This document shows, in pieces, positions 1-10,394 of a stretch of DNA of 64,000 nucleotides. Where the stretch lies: positions 1-64,000 of the forward strand of contig JAKLFM010000005.1 of assembly GCA_022711175.1 (NCBI GenBank), in the 5' to 3' direction. The first letter of the stretch is position 1, and each line of letters begins with the position of its first letter. The position numbers and the translations under genes were made by a program. A model generated the notes under the pieces. That model searched no databases and had not been told where the DNA came from. It saw only the letters and a list, made by a program, of their open reading frames with translations. This DNA comes from Bacteroidota bacterium. GTDB taxonomy: Bacteria; Bacteroidota; Bacteroidia; Bacteroidales; UBA4417.

Positions 1-1
1 T

Positions 2-1999
2 TGGGAAGCCGATGATGTAACGAAACAGAAAGAAATGCTGAGCACCGACGGATTTGTCCTATCGACAAGAAACCATAACATTTTTATTGAAAGCGGCGGC
101 GGCAAAGGCTCCATTTACGGCGTAGTTGAGTTTCTTGAACGATACCTCGGTTGCAGGATGTATGCACCCGGCGTTGAGAAGGTTCCAAAATCAGCAAGCA
201 TCATCATTCCACCCATGTATATGGTTGATAATCCGGCAAATAGTTTCAGGGTAGTACATGGCACTTTTAATCAGGATTCGCTTTACCGCGACTGGCAGCG
301 GCTGAATTCTCTTGATGAAATGTTTGCCAAAGGTTATTATGTGCACACATTCAACAGGTTAGTACCCTGGGAAACCTATTTTTCTGCACATCCCGAGTAT
401 TATTCATTTATGAACGGCAAGAGGATAAAGGACCAGCTATGCCTCACCAATGAAAATGTTTACAATATCGTCCTGGAGAAACTGAAGACTGAGATGGCTT
501 TGCAGCCTGATAAAAAAGTCTGGTCAGTTAGCCAGAACGACAACTTTTCTTACTGCCAGTGCGAAAATTGCATGAAGATCATCAGGGAAGAAGGCTCACC
601 TGCCGGACCTGTCATACGGTTTGTAAACAGGCTCGCCGCCGAGTTTCCCGATAAGGTAATATCAACACTTGCCTACCAGTTTTCGCGACAAGCACCGAAA
701 GTCACGAAACCCTTACAAAACGTTCAGATTATGCTGTGTACCATCGAACTTAACCGCAGCAAGCCAATTGAACAAGATCCAACCAGCACTTCATTTTTAA
801 AAGACATTGAGGACTGGGGTAAAATAGCATCTAACATCTACCTGTGGGATTACACGGTAAATTTTTCACATTCCACATCCCCGTTCCCTAATCTTCATGT
901 ACTTCAGCCGAATATTCAATTCCTCACCCGCAACGGTGCCCATCAGCACTTTCAGCAATCGAATACGGGAGTAGGACACGAAATGTCGGAACTGAAAAGT
1001 TACCTGATTTCGAGGCTTTTATGGAATCCAAATATCAATACTGATTCCGTTATCAGCGACTTTGTAAACGGATATTTCGAAGAAGCTGCACCCTCTATTC
1101 TTCAGTATATCCAAAGGCTTACTGCAGAGATACAGAAAACCGGTGAATGGCTTGATATATATGGCCATCCGGTTGCTCATGCAAAAACTTTCCTGTCAGA
1201 CTCGAATATGGTGATCTACAACCGCCTTTTCGACGACGCTGAAGCATCAGTGGTTGAAAAACCGGACATTCTGCAGCGAGTCAAAATATATAGGTTGCCT
1301 ATCCAATATGCCGCGATTGAGATTGGCAAAAATGATATGTTTGGTCCACGGGGCTTTTATGCTGAGAAGAACGGATTATTTGAGCTGCGTGCCGGAATGA
1401 AGAAACTGGTTGACGACTTTTATGGAACCTGTAAGAATAACAAAGTCAGTCCATTGAATGAGTCGGGCTTAACGGCCGAAGAGTATTATAACTCTACAAA
1501 GCGATTCATCGAAGTGCAGGTAGAGGGCAACCATGCCTTTCGGAAAAAGGTCACTTCACAGCCGTTGCCAGCTGCCAAATACGGCGAAGGCGATTTGACA
1601 CTGCTTACCAATGGCGTAAAAGGGGCAAACGATTATAAGGCGCACTGGCTTGGCTGGGAAGCAAAAGATTTTACACTCACACTCGATCTCGGCGAGATAA
1701 CCGAAGCAAAAGATATATCAATAAGCACATTATACGATCCAAAGAGCTGGATTTTACATCCAACGGCCGTTAACTGCTTTGTTTCGGCTGACGGTACTAA
1801 ATTTCAGGAAATCGGTAAACAGCTTGTTACAGGTGATCAGAAAAGCGAAGATGTGACCCGTGATTTTCATTTTATAAATCGCACGGGTAAAACTCGGTTT
1901 GTGAAGTTCAACATTACCGCCACGAAAACGCTCCCGGCCTGGCATCCTTCAGCAGGTGGCGATTCATGGGTATTTGTTGATGAAATTGTCGTCAGGTAA
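2..1999 (+). CDS. DUF4838 domain protein (5' end missing)
   Basis: The reading frame is open to the left window edge (it begins W-E-A-D-D-V before the first ATG at 35), so the true start lies outside and at least 665 residues are visible. The first ~60 residues (SGGGKGSIYGV, then a conserved RYLGCRMY segment) resemble the small alpha/beta domain that precedes catalytic domains in GH20- and GH67-like glycosidases. The middle, roughly residues 120-390 of the fragment, matches my recollection of DUF4838, including the CxCxxC-like segment YCQCENC. The last ~130 residues look like a discoidin/F5-8C-type beta-sandwich carbohydrate-binding module. Such proteins are usually exported and sit in polysaccharide-use loci. 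No such neighbours are visible here, so substrate and activity are unknown. The 3' end overlaps the convergent RNase Z gene by 8 bp. Confidence 0.85.
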   Translation, partial: WEADDVTKQKEMLSTDGFVLSTRNHNIFIESGGGKGSIYGVVEFLERYLGCRMYAPGVEKVPKSASIIIPPMYMVDNPANSFRVVHGTFNQDSLYRDWQRLNSLDEMFAKGYYVHTFNRLVPWETYFSAHPEYYSFMNGKRIKDQLCLTNENVYNIVLEKLKTEMALQPDKKVWSVSQNDNFSYCQCENCMKIIREEGSPAGPVIRFVNRLAAEFPDKVISTLAYQFSRQAPKVTKPLQNVQIMLCTIELNRSKPIEQDPTSTSFLKDIEDWGKIASNIYLWDYTVNFSHSTSPFPNLHVLQPNIQFLTRNGAHQHFQQSNTGVGHEMSELKSYLISRLLWNPNINTDSVISDFVNGYFEEAAPSILQYIQRLTAEIQKTGEWLDIYGHPVAHAKTFLSDSNMVIYNRLFDDAEASVVEKPDILQRVKIYRLPIQYAAIEIGKNDMFGPRGFYAEKNGLFELRAGMKKLVDDFYGTCKNNKVSPLNESGLTAEEYYNSTKRFIEVQVEGNHAFRKKVTSQPLPAAKYGEGDLTLLTNGVKGANDYKAHWLGWEAKDFTLTLDLGEITEAKDISISTLYDPKSWILHPTAVNCFVSADGTKFQEIGKQLVTGDQKSEDVTRDFHFINRTGKTRFVKFNITATKTLPAWHPSAGGDSWVFVDEIVVR

Positions 2000-2918
2000 G
2001 CTGCGGAATCGAAAACGTCATTCCTTCCTCAGCAAGGTATGATTCGCCGAATTCATCTTTTGCTTCATTAAGAATAGGTTCGAGTTCATCATAACGGGCT
2101 GAAAAATGGCCAATTAAAAGTTTTTTTGCTCCGGCTAACCGGGCAATTCTCGCTGCCTGTGCTGCCGTACTGTGGAACTTCTCTTTCGCATTGGCTTCGC
2201 GATCGTTCATGAAAGTAGCTTCATGATAAAGTAAATCAGCATCTTTAATGGTCTGAATTACAGGTTCATAATAGGCAGTATCTGAACAATAGGCATAACT
2301 CCTCGGTGGTGGCGGATCGAAGGTGAGTTCGCTGTTCTGATAAATGCTTCCATCTTCGGCAACAAAGTCCTCCCCTTTTCTGATTTTTTCATAAGCCCAT
2401 GCCGGAACCTTGATTTCGAGCGCTTTATCTTTATTCACTTTTCTTAATGCGGGTTTCTCGCGGAAGAGGAAACCCGTAGTTGCAATGCGGTGGTTCAAAG
2501 GGAACGAAAGCACTTCCATGTGATTGTTTTCAAATATCAATTCCGGCTTTTCACATTGGGTGGCATGAAAATTTAAAGGATAAACCAGGGTAGTTTGCGA
2601 CACTTTGAGCTGTAAATCAATCACTTCCTGCAATTCAGGCGGGCCATAAACATGCAGTTCGTGGTCGCGGCCAAGCAGGTGCATGGAGGATATCAACCCG
2701 ATTAGCCCATAAAAGTGATCACCATGAAGATGGCTGATAAATATATGATTGATCCGCTGGAAATGGATTTTCATTTTGCGAAGCGTCACCTGTGTACCTT
2801 CACCACAATCGATCATAAACAACTTGTCGCGGTGGTTAACTAATTGCGACGTTGGATTGCGTTCGCTTGTAGGGGTCGCTGAACTGCTTCCAAGTATGGT
2901 TACGGAGAATCGAATCAT
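1992..2918 (-). CDS. rnz: Ribonuclease Z
   Basis: This gene encodes a 308-aa metallo-beta-lactamase-fold endonuclease that trims the 3' trailer of tRNA precursors. The metal site HxHxDH is visible as HLHGDH (H63, H65, D67, H68), followed by further metal-ligand regions (SDTAYYEP, HEATF and IGHFSARY near the C-terminus). The length matches bacterial RNase Z (about 305-310 aa). I chose the ATG at 2918 because the protein then begins MIRFSVTILGSSSATP, the family N-terminus; the frame extends 32 codons further upstream but that part reads as noise. The gene lies downstream of rpsA on the same strand, separated from it by the rpsA terminator, and converges on the DUF4838 gene with an 8-bp overlap. 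Confidence 0.95.
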   Translation of the reverse strand: MIRFSVTILGSSSATPTSERNPTSQLVNHRDKLFMIDCGEGTQVTLRKMKIHFQRINHIFISHLHGDHFYGLIGLISSMHLLGRDHELHVYGPPELQEVIDLQLKVSQTTLVYPLNFHATQCEKPELIFENNHMEVLSFPLNHRIATTGFLFREKPALRKVNKDKALEIKVPAWAYEKIRKGEDFVAEDGSIYQNSELTFDPPPPRSYAYCSDTAYYEPVIQTIKDADLLYHEATFMNDREANAKEKFHSTAAQAARIARLAGAKKLLIGHFSARYDELEPILNEAKDEFGESYLAEEGMTFSIPQLT

Positions 2919-2972
2919 AACAGTGCAAATATCGCAAAGTAGAGGAAATAAGCTAATGATAGAATCAGGAAT

Positions 2973-3003
2973 AAAAAAACCGGATTGTTGCCAACCCGGT
3001 TTT
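2973..3003 (-). terminator. rpsA intrinsic terminator
   Basis: On the minus strand, AAAACCGG (positions 3003-2996) pairs with CCGGTTTT (2983-2976) across a 12-nt loop and runs into a tract of seven T (2979-2973). It lies 22 bp after the rpsA stop codon and upstream of rnz, so it should separate the two genes. Confidence 0.75.
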
Positions 3004-3024
3004 GTATTTATCAAAAGAATCGGA

Positions 3025-5031
3025 TTATTTCTTCTCTCCTTCTTTCTTTTCGAGGGATGCTTTCAGGTTAGCAAGTGCATCAAGGTCGCCGAGGGTGGTC
3101 TTTTCAAGATTATCCTTGATCTTTTTCACGGCACGTTTGGTGCTCATTTCAGCGCTTTCCTTTTCGTTTTCTTCTTTCACCTTTTCAGCCTGCTTGGCAT
3201 CCTGGTGCATACGCGAATGCGAAAGGATGATTTTCTTGTTTTCCTTTGAAAATTCGATCACCTTGAAATCGAGGGTATCGTCGATTTTCGCCTGGCTGCC
3301 GTCTTCCTTCTGGGTGTGGCGGGAAGGAGCAAAACCTTCAACACCGTAAGGCAGTGAAACCACAACACCTTTCTCGGCGTTGCTTACAACTGTTCCTTTA
3401 TGTACCGATCCTACTGTGAAAATGCTTTCGAATACATCCCAGGGATTCTCTTCCAGTTGTTTATGTCCGAGGCTCAGGCGGCGGTTTTCAACGTCAACAT
3501 CCAGAACAACAACATCAATTTTTTCTCCAACCTTGGTAAATTCAGCCGGATGCTTGATTTTTTTGCTCCATGAGAGATCGCTGATATGGATGAGGCCGTC
3601 AACGCCTTCTTCCAGTTCAACAAAAATACCGAAGTTGGTAAAGTTGCGAACGGTGGCCGTATGTTTCGAACCAACGGGGTATTTCTTGAGGATATCAGTC
3701 CAGGGATCAGGAATGAGTTGTTTAACGCCGAGCGACATTTTGCGTTCTTCACGGTCGAGGGTGAGAACAACAGCTTCGATTTCGTCGCCAACTTTGAGGA
3801 AATCCTGGGCTGTGCGAAGATGCTGGCTCCACGACATTTCCGAAACATGGATCAAACCTTCAACGCCGGCAGCGATTTCAACAAATGCGCCATAATCGGC
3901 GATCACAACTACACGGCCTTTCACCTTGTCGCCAACCTTGAGGTCTGCGCTGAGCGAATCCCATGGATGAGCCGATAATTGTTTGAGGCCGAGGGCAATA
4001 CGTTTCTTGTTTTCATCAAAATCGAGGATAACCACCTTGAGTTTCTGATCAAGCTGAACAAATTCTTCGGGATGGTTGATGCGTCCCCACGAAAGGTCGG
4101 TAATGTGGATAAGTCCGTCAACACCGCCCAGGTCGATGAATACGCCATAGGAAGTGATGTTTTTAACGGTACCTTCGAGCACCTGACCTTTTTCGAGCTT
4201 GCTGATGATTTCGGTTTTCTGGGCTTCAAGTTCATCTTCGATGAGCGCCTTGTGCGAAACAACCACGTTTTTGTATTCCTGGTTGATTTTCACAATTTTG
4301 AATTCCATTACCTTCTCAACAAACTGGTCGTAATCGCGAATAGGTTTCACATCAATTTGCGAACCGGGGAGGAAAGCCTCAATACCGAAAATATCAACGA
4401 TAAGCCCGCCTTTTGTGCGACATTTAACGAATCCGTTGATGATTTCAGCTTTTTCGTAAGCTTCGTTCACGCGTTCCCACGAGCGCAGGATACGTGCCTT
4501 TTTGTGCGACAACTGCAATTGTCCGCCCATATCTTCCTGGTTCTCAACATATACTTCAAGAGTATCGCCTACTTTCAGGTCAGGATTATAACGAACTTCG
4601 GAAACAGGAATTACACCATCAGATTTAAAACCGATGTTCACAACAACTTCGCGATTGGTAAGGCCAACAACAAGTCCGTCAACCACTTCGTGGTCGCCGA
4701 TTGAACTCATGGTTTTATCGTAAATGGCTTCGAGGCGCGAACGTTCGGAAGCCGGATAGGCTTCGTGTTTTTTGCCTATTGAATTCCAGTCGAATTCGGC
4801 AGGAGCTTCAGGTTTCGGAGTCTCGACCTTTACAGGTTCAACAACTGCCGGTTCTTCAACAACTGCTTCAGCTACTTCTTCTGCTTTGGCTTCAACGGTT
4901 TCAGCAACTTCAGGCACTTCGTTTGCAACAGTTTCAGTTACTTCCTGTGTGGCTTCAACATTTTCCTTAGCGGTGTTTTCAACCTCAGTTTCGTTCTTCA
5001 GTTCGTCGTTGACGTTAACGTCATTATTCAT
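3025..5031 (-). CDS. rpsA: 30S ribosomal protein S1
   Basis: This 668-aa protein is ribosomal S1, the RNA-binding protein that brings mRNA to the 30S subunit. Six S1/OB-fold repeats can be read in order from about residue 110 to 620; repeats 3-5 are the most regular (for example G-x-V-x-x-I/F-x-x-[YF]-G-x-F-V-E then D-G-L-I-H-[IV]-S-[DE]-[LM]-S-W). The N-terminal ~85 residues are an acidic, Glu/Val/Pro/Ala-rich extension without an S1 fold, which makes the protein longer than E. coli S1 (557 aa). The tail is Lys/Glu-rich. I chose ATG 5031 (MNNDVNVN) because the upstream part of the open frame crosses the promoter at 5153-5179 and reads as non-coding. S1 matters particularly in Bacteroidetes, where Shine-Dalgarno pairing is little used. 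Confidence 0.96.
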   Translation of the reverse strand: MNNDVNVNDELKNETEVENTAKENVEATQEVTETVANEVPEVAETVEAKAEEVAEAVVEEPAVVEPVKVETPKPEAPAEFDWNSIGKKHEAYPASERSRLEAIYDKTMSSIGDHEVVDGLVVGLTNREVVVNIGFKSDGVIPVSEVRYNPDLKVGDTLEVYVENQEDMGGQLQLSHKKARILRSWERVNEAYEKAEIINGFVKCRTKGGLIVDIFGIEAFLPGSQIDVKPIRDYDQFVEKVMEFKIVKINQEYKNVVVSHKALIEDELEAQKTEIISKLEKGQVLEGTVKNITSYGVFIDLGGVDGLIHITDLSWGRINHPEEFVQLDQKLKVVILDFDENKKRIALGLKQLSAHPWDSLSADLKVGDKVKGRVVVIADYGAFVEIAAGVEGLIHVSEMSWSQHLRTAQDFLKVGDEIEAVVLTLDREERKMSLGVKQLIPDPWTDILKKYPVGSKHTATVRNFTNFGIFVELEEGVDGLIHISDLSWSKKIKHPAEFTKVGEKIDVVVLDVDVENRRLSLGHKQLEENPWDVFESIFTVGSVHKGTVVSNAEKGVVVSLPYGVEGFAPSRHTQKEDGSQAKIDDTLDFKVIEFSKENKKIILSHSRMHQDAKQAEKVKEENEKESAEMSTKRAVKKIKDNLEKTTLGDLDALANLKASLEKKEGEKK

Positions 5032-5052
5032 AAAAATGGTAGAAATTAATGT

Positions 5053-5068
5053 GGCTCTCCGGAAAGCC
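5053..5068 (-). promoter_or_regulatory. Hairpin in the rpsA leader
   Basis: The minus strand carries GGCTTT-CCGG-AGAGCC, a six-pair stem (one G.U) with a four-base loop, 22-37 nt before the rpsA start codon. It lies inside a predicted leader of about 115 nt. Autoregulation of S1 by its own leader is known in E. coli; a similar role here is inference. Confidence 0.35.
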
Positions 5069-5152
5069 GGTTTAACATATTGTTGGTTTACAAACAGATA
5101 GGGTATAATTATTTTCCGGAAAACAAGTACAGCCGCTCTGTAAATTGGGGTG

Positions 5153-5179
5153 CAAAGGTAGTAATTAATTTCAAAACAA
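5153..5179 (-). promoter_or_regulatory. rpsA promoter (Bacteroidetes type)
   Basis: The minus strand has TACCTTTG (5160-5153), an exact match to the Bacteroidetes -7 element TAnnTTTG. A TTG is placed 16 bp upstream (5179-5177), slightly closer than the ideal 19. The predicted start of transcription near 5147 gives a leader of about 115 nt. Confidence 0.6.
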
Positions 5180-5272
5180 TTAGTTATTGATTCACAATAA
5201 AATAAGAGGAAAAGTCGGCAGCTTTTTATTTCAACCTGCCGCATGTTGCTATATTTCCTTAATTTCGGAACC

Positions 5273-6025
5273 ATGAAACCTATACGAATTACAGCAGTTA
5301 AGTATTACAATACGCTTCCATTTATTTACGGTTTAACCCAATCGGGATTATTGACCAATTACGAATTAAGCCTTGACGTTCCTTCGGAATGTGCCCGTAA
5401 ACTCATTGCCGGAGAAGCTGATCTCGGCCTTATCCCGGTAGGCGCTCTTCACAGTATTCCTGATTACAGGGTTGTGAGTGATTTATGTATTGGCGCCATC
5501 AGTAATGTGCAGTCCGTTATTCTGTTATCCGACAGCAAATTAGGAGAAATCAGAAAGATTTACCTCGACAGCGATAGCCGTACTTCAGTAAACCTCGTAA
5601 AGATTCTGGCCCGGGAGTTCTGGAAAATAGATGTAGAATGGATTAACAGCAGCAACATGCTGAAGCCACTTGAAGCCGGTGAGGCAATGGTAGCTATTGG
5701 GGATAAGACTTTTAACCTGCGGCTGAAATATTTGAATTGCTGGGATCTTGCCGGAGAGTGGATAAAATTCACAGGGCTCCCATTTGTATTTGCGGTTTGG
5801 GCTGCCATGCATGAATTGCCGGCTGATTTTCTGAAACAGTTTAATGCAGCATTACAGTGGGGCGTTGATCATAAACAGGAATCTGTAAGTATTGCTACCA
5901 ATCTGATCATACGAGAAGAAGTGCTACACTTTTATCTTGAGAAAGCCATCCATTACCCATTGGATGATAAGAAGCGAATGGGAATGGAATTATTCCTGAC
6001 TAAGCAAAAAGAAATCAGCCGGTGA
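5273..6025 (+). CDS. mqnA: Menaquinone biosynthesis protein MqnA/MqnD family (probable chorismate dehydratase)
   Basis: This 250-aa protein matches the MqnA/MqnD family of the futalosine route to menaquinone. It begins with the typical strand KPIRITAVKYYNTLP and has the family segment GEADLGLIPVGAL. MqnA converts chorismate to 3-enolpyruvyl-benzoate; MqnD acts later in the same route. The N-terminus and the ADLGLIPV segment favour MqnA, but a search would be needed to separate the two. I chose ATG 5273 because it begins at the conserved strand; ten earlier codons lie in the promoter region. The gene is divergent from rpsA, and its stop codon lies inside the following bidirectional terminator. 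No other menaquinone gene is visible in the window. Confidence 0.88.
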   Translation: MKPIRITAVKYYNTLPFIYGLTQSGLLTNYELSLDVPSECARKLIAGEADLGLIPVGALHSIPDYRVVSDLCIGAISNVQSVILLSDSKLGEIRKIYLDSDSRTSVNLVKILAREFWKIDVEWINSSNMLKPLEAGEAMVAIGDKTFNLRLKYLNCWDLAGEWIKFTGLPFVFAVWAAMHELPADFLKQFNAALQWGVDHKQESVSIATNLIIREEVLHFYLEKAIHYPLDDKKRMGMELFLTKQKEISR

Positions 6026-6042
6026 CCGGCTGATTTCTTTTT
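6006..6042. terminator. Bidirectional terminator shared by mqnA and yidC
   Basis: The 13-bp arms 6011-6023 and 6025-6037 are perfect inverted repeats around one base, so about 11-12 pairs can form with a small loop. The plus strand then has TTTTT (6038-6042), and the minus strand has a matching T-run from AAAAA at 6006-6010. It can therefore stop both convergent transcripts. The mqnA stop codon (6023-6025) sits at the centre of the dyad. Confidence 0.9.
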
Positions 6043-6052
6043 GTTATCAATA

Positions 6053-7969
6053 TTACTTTTTCCTGGTATTATATCCCTGCTGTTTGGCCATATCCTCAAG
6101 CCTTTGCTGGAAGGATGATTTTTTTACCGGCTTAGCCTTGTTTTCCTGAATTCGGGCATGCAGCTTGGCTTCATCAACAAAACGCCTCATCAGCCACATT
6201 TGAGCAAATGTAAACAGGTTGGCTAGCAAATAATAATAACTAAGGCCTGCCGAATAATTGTTGAAGAACCCGAGAAACATAACAGGCATAAGGTACATCA
6301 TGGTCTTCATACCGGGCATTTGCTGTGTTGACCCCATCATGTCGTTGTTAATTTTCGTGTAAATGATGGTTGAAATCGTCATGAGCAGTGTAAATAAGCT
6401 TACATGGTCGCCGTAAAAAGGAATGTTGAATGGCAGGTTCCAGATGCTGTCGTAACTTGACAGGTCGTGAGCCCACAGGAACGATTGCTGCCTCAGTTCG
6501 ATAGAGGCCGGGAAAAACCTGAACATAGCCAGCAATATAGGAAACTGCAGCAGCATAGGAACGCAGCCCGACATAGGATTAGCCCCGGCCTTCTTGTATA
6601 AGGTCATGGTTGCCTGCTGCTTCTTCATGGCATCTTCCTGCTTGGGATATTTTGCATTGATTTCGTCAACCTCGGGTTTGAGAATGCGCATTTTTGCTGA
6701 CGACATATATGTTTTGTAAGCAACCGGGAACAAAACAATTTTCAGCATAACGGTCATAATGAGGATAATGATACCGTAATTAATACCGTATTTCTCGAGC
6801 CAATTGAAAATAAGGACAACAACATACTTATTAAACCACGCAATAGGTGCAAAACTCCATCCCAGCGGAATTTGCCGTTCCAGATTCAGGTCGTATTTTT
6901 TGAGTGTACGGAACTTGTTGGGGCCTAGGTAAAACTGCATGTCGTAGGATTGATCTTTTGCAGGATCATATGCGAGCAGGTAATCCGATTTCATATTTTT
7001 TAGCAGCCTGCCATCGGTTTCTTTGAATGAAGCTGTTGCTACATCCGCACTGCTGAATGCATCGCCTGCAATGAGCGAGGCAGAGAAAAACTGTGTTTTA
7101 TACGATACCCATTTCACCGCAGATGTAATACGCTCTTCAGAGTCTTTCGTTTCCTTGAGGTTATCAACTTCGCCGGTTTTATCCATGTAATAAATGGTTG
7201 CCTGGCTAAGTTCAGTTTTGAAACTTTTTTCCTGCCTGAGCATATCTGTTTTCCAGGCTATTGCAATATCGCGTGTATTGCGGGCAACAATGTTACCCAT
7301 ACCAACAAACCGAACCTGGTAACCGATCATATAATCGTTTTTGCGCAGGGTGTAGATATATTCAATGTATCCCTGGCCGGCATCACCATTTGCAACCGAA
7401 GTGTTCAACCGAAGTGCAAATTGCAATGAATCCCTGCCTGCAATGGCGAGTGAGTCACCTTTTGACTCATTAGACACCGAAGGTGTAAAATACAAGTCAC
7501 CCGTATTGATGCTTTTCAAATCCTCGGTATTGAATTCAAGGTCAAAACGGTTTGAATCGCCTTGAAAAAGTACCAGCGGCAGGGTGTCGTGTGTTTTATA
7601 ATTCTTCAGTTCGGCTGACCAGATGCGGCCGCCACGCGACGAGATTTTTAATTTAAGAACCTCGTTTTCAATGGTATAGAATTTATTTTCTCCGTTCGAA
7701 ACCGAAGCGAAACTTCCATACTTCTTTCCTGCAGTGGCTGTATCGTTTGTTGCGACTACGACTGTTTCCCGGGCAGCCATTTTCGAAATCGAATCTTTGG
7801 CGGCTTGCAGCTGAGCTTGCACGACGGAATCGTTTTTTTGCACCAATGCAATTGAATCAGCCCTTTGTTTCGATTTCTGAATTTCCTCTTTCGACGGTGA
7901 CATCCATATGCTGTACCCGATAACAAGGGCGAAAATGATGACCAGTCCGATGATATTGTTTTTACTCAT
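6053..7969 (-). CDS. yidC: Membrane protein insertase YidC
   Basis: This 638-aa protein is YidC, which inserts and folds inner-membrane proteins alone or with SecYEG. It has an N-terminal membrane anchor (residues 6-22), a long periplasmic beta-domain (about 60-350) and the conserved 60KD_IMP core (about 370-590) with five hydrophobic segments. The start of the core (NYGIIILIMTV, VAYKTYMSSAKMR, KAGANPMSGCVPML, QFPILLAMFRFFP) is unmistakable. The C-terminus is basic, as expected for ribosome contact. The gene lies downstream of pyrG with a 115-bp gap that contains its own -7 element. Confidence 0.97.
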   Translation of the reverse strand: MSKNNIIGLVIIFALVIGYSIWMSPSKEEIQKSKQRADSIALVQKNDSVVQAQLQAAKDSISKMAARETVVVATNDTATAGKKYGSFASVSNGENKFYTIENEVLKLKISSRGGRIWSAELKNYKTHDTLPLVLFQGDSNRFDLEFNTEDLKSINTGDLYFTPSVSNESKGDSLAIAGRDSLQFALRLNTSVANGDAGQGYIEYIYTLRKNDYMIGYQVRFVGMGNIVARNTRDIAIAWKTDMLRQEKSFKTELSQATIYYMDKTGEVDNLKETKDSEERITSAVKWVSYKTQFFSASLIAGDAFSSADVATASFKETDGRLLKNMKSDYLLAYDPAKDQSYDMQFYLGPNKFRTLKKYDLNLERQIPLGWSFAPIAWFNKYVVVLIFNWLEKYGINYGIIILIMTVMLKIVLFPVAYKTYMSSAKMRILKPEVDEINAKYPKQEDAMKKQQATMTLYKKAGANPMSGCVPMLLQFPILLAMFRFFPASIELRQQSFLWAHDLSSYDSIWNLPFNIPFYGDHVSLFTLLMTISTIIYTKINNDMMGSTQQMPGMKTMMYLMPVMFLGFFNNYSAGLSYYYLLANLFTFAQMWLMRRFVDEAKLHARIQENKAKPVKKSSFQQRLEDMAKQQGYNTRKK

Positions 7970-8001
7970 TTTTAAATATTCTCCATGGTAATTTGAGGGC
8001 G

Positions 8002-8009
8002 CAAAGATA
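8002..8009 (-). promoter_or_regulatory. Probable yidC promoter -7 element
   Basis: TATCTTTG on the minus strand (8009-8002) matches TAnnTTTG and lies 32 bp before the yidC ATG. I see no convincing -33 TTTG, so yidC may also depend on read-through from pyrG. Confidence 0.45.
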
Positions 8010-8084
8010 CAGGAATTATCGTTGCCGGATTCCTCTGATAAGGTGCAAGTTTAGAAATGCTTAGCTGCCGGATTCGCGGTGAGC

Positions 8085-9722
<1,638 letters not shown>

Positions 9723-9777
9723 TTATTAATGGATTATGTTATTCTGCTGATGCCGCTGCTATCAGAAAGTAATGGTT

Positions 9778-10227
9778 TTATTTTTCAGTTTTATCCTTTC
9801 TTTCATCTTCTTCTTTCCAGGGAAGTTTAAATCCTCCGGCTTTTTTCAACATATAGTAACCGGCAGCCAAAGCAATGAAAAGAAATCCGATGGCGGCAAT
9901 TTTTAATTCCGATAATGAACCCGAGTCCATTACAACAACTTTTCGTGCTAAGGCTATGATGGCAGCCAGTACAACAATCTCGGCGTGAACAACATCTTCT
10001 TTCAGGTACGCCTTTATAGTTTCTAAAAGTTCAAGGCCAATGAGCACTACCATTACCATACCGAATAACCCAATGAGTTGGTCGTTACTGAAATAAAGGA
10101 ATTGTGCTCCATGAAGGATTTTAATGAAGTTGTAAGCAAGATCAATGAGAGAAAAAGCGATGATGAGGCAGGTGAATATCAGAAGAACCACCACGGTCGC
10201 TGCTTCGAAATTCTTGATGAGCTTCAT
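9778..10227 (-). CDS. PsiE-like membrane protein
   Basis: This 149-aa protein has four predicted membrane helices (about residues 9-32, 47-65, 81-97 and 104-126) and a charged Lys/Glu-rich tail. The hydrophobic pattern and the segments GLELLETIKAYL and VHAEIVVLAAIIALARKVVV match the PsiE family (phosphate-starvation-inducible E). The biochemical role of PsiE is not established, so no function is assigned. It lies 73 bp upstream of pyrG on the same strand and could be co-transcribed with it. Confidence 0.8.
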   Translation of the reverse strand: MKLIKNFEAATVVVLLIFTCLIIAFSLIDLAYNFIKILHGAQFLYFSNDQLIGLFGMVMVVLIGLELLETIKAYLKEDVVHAEIVVLAAIIALARKVVVMDSGSLSELKIAAIGFLFIALAAGYYMLKKAGGFKLPWKEEDERKDKTEK

Positions 10228-10248
10228 CTGTTCATTTTACCGTAGCGG

Positions 10249-10256
10249 CAAAGTTA
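10249..10256 (-). promoter_or_regulatory. Probable -7 element of the PsiE-like gene
   Basis: TAACTTTG on the minus strand (10256-10249) matches TAnnTTTG and lies 21 bp before the ATG at 10227. The nearest TTTG elements are at non-ideal distances (14 and 24 bp). Confidence 0.4.
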
Positions 10257-10394
10257 CAAATACGCTTTTGCAAAACGAAACAAAATCATCTGAGACCATA
10301 AATTATGATGTAATATGCTAGGCAGTAAAAACAGAAATGCCTGTAATGTTCATACAGGCAAAGAAATAATTATCAAATAAGGATTATGGGTAGG

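Noticed and set aside
3979-4704. 241-codon open frame antisense to rpsA
   Set aside because: It is a shadow produced by the S1 coding sequence; the rpsA frame carries all the protein-domain evidence.
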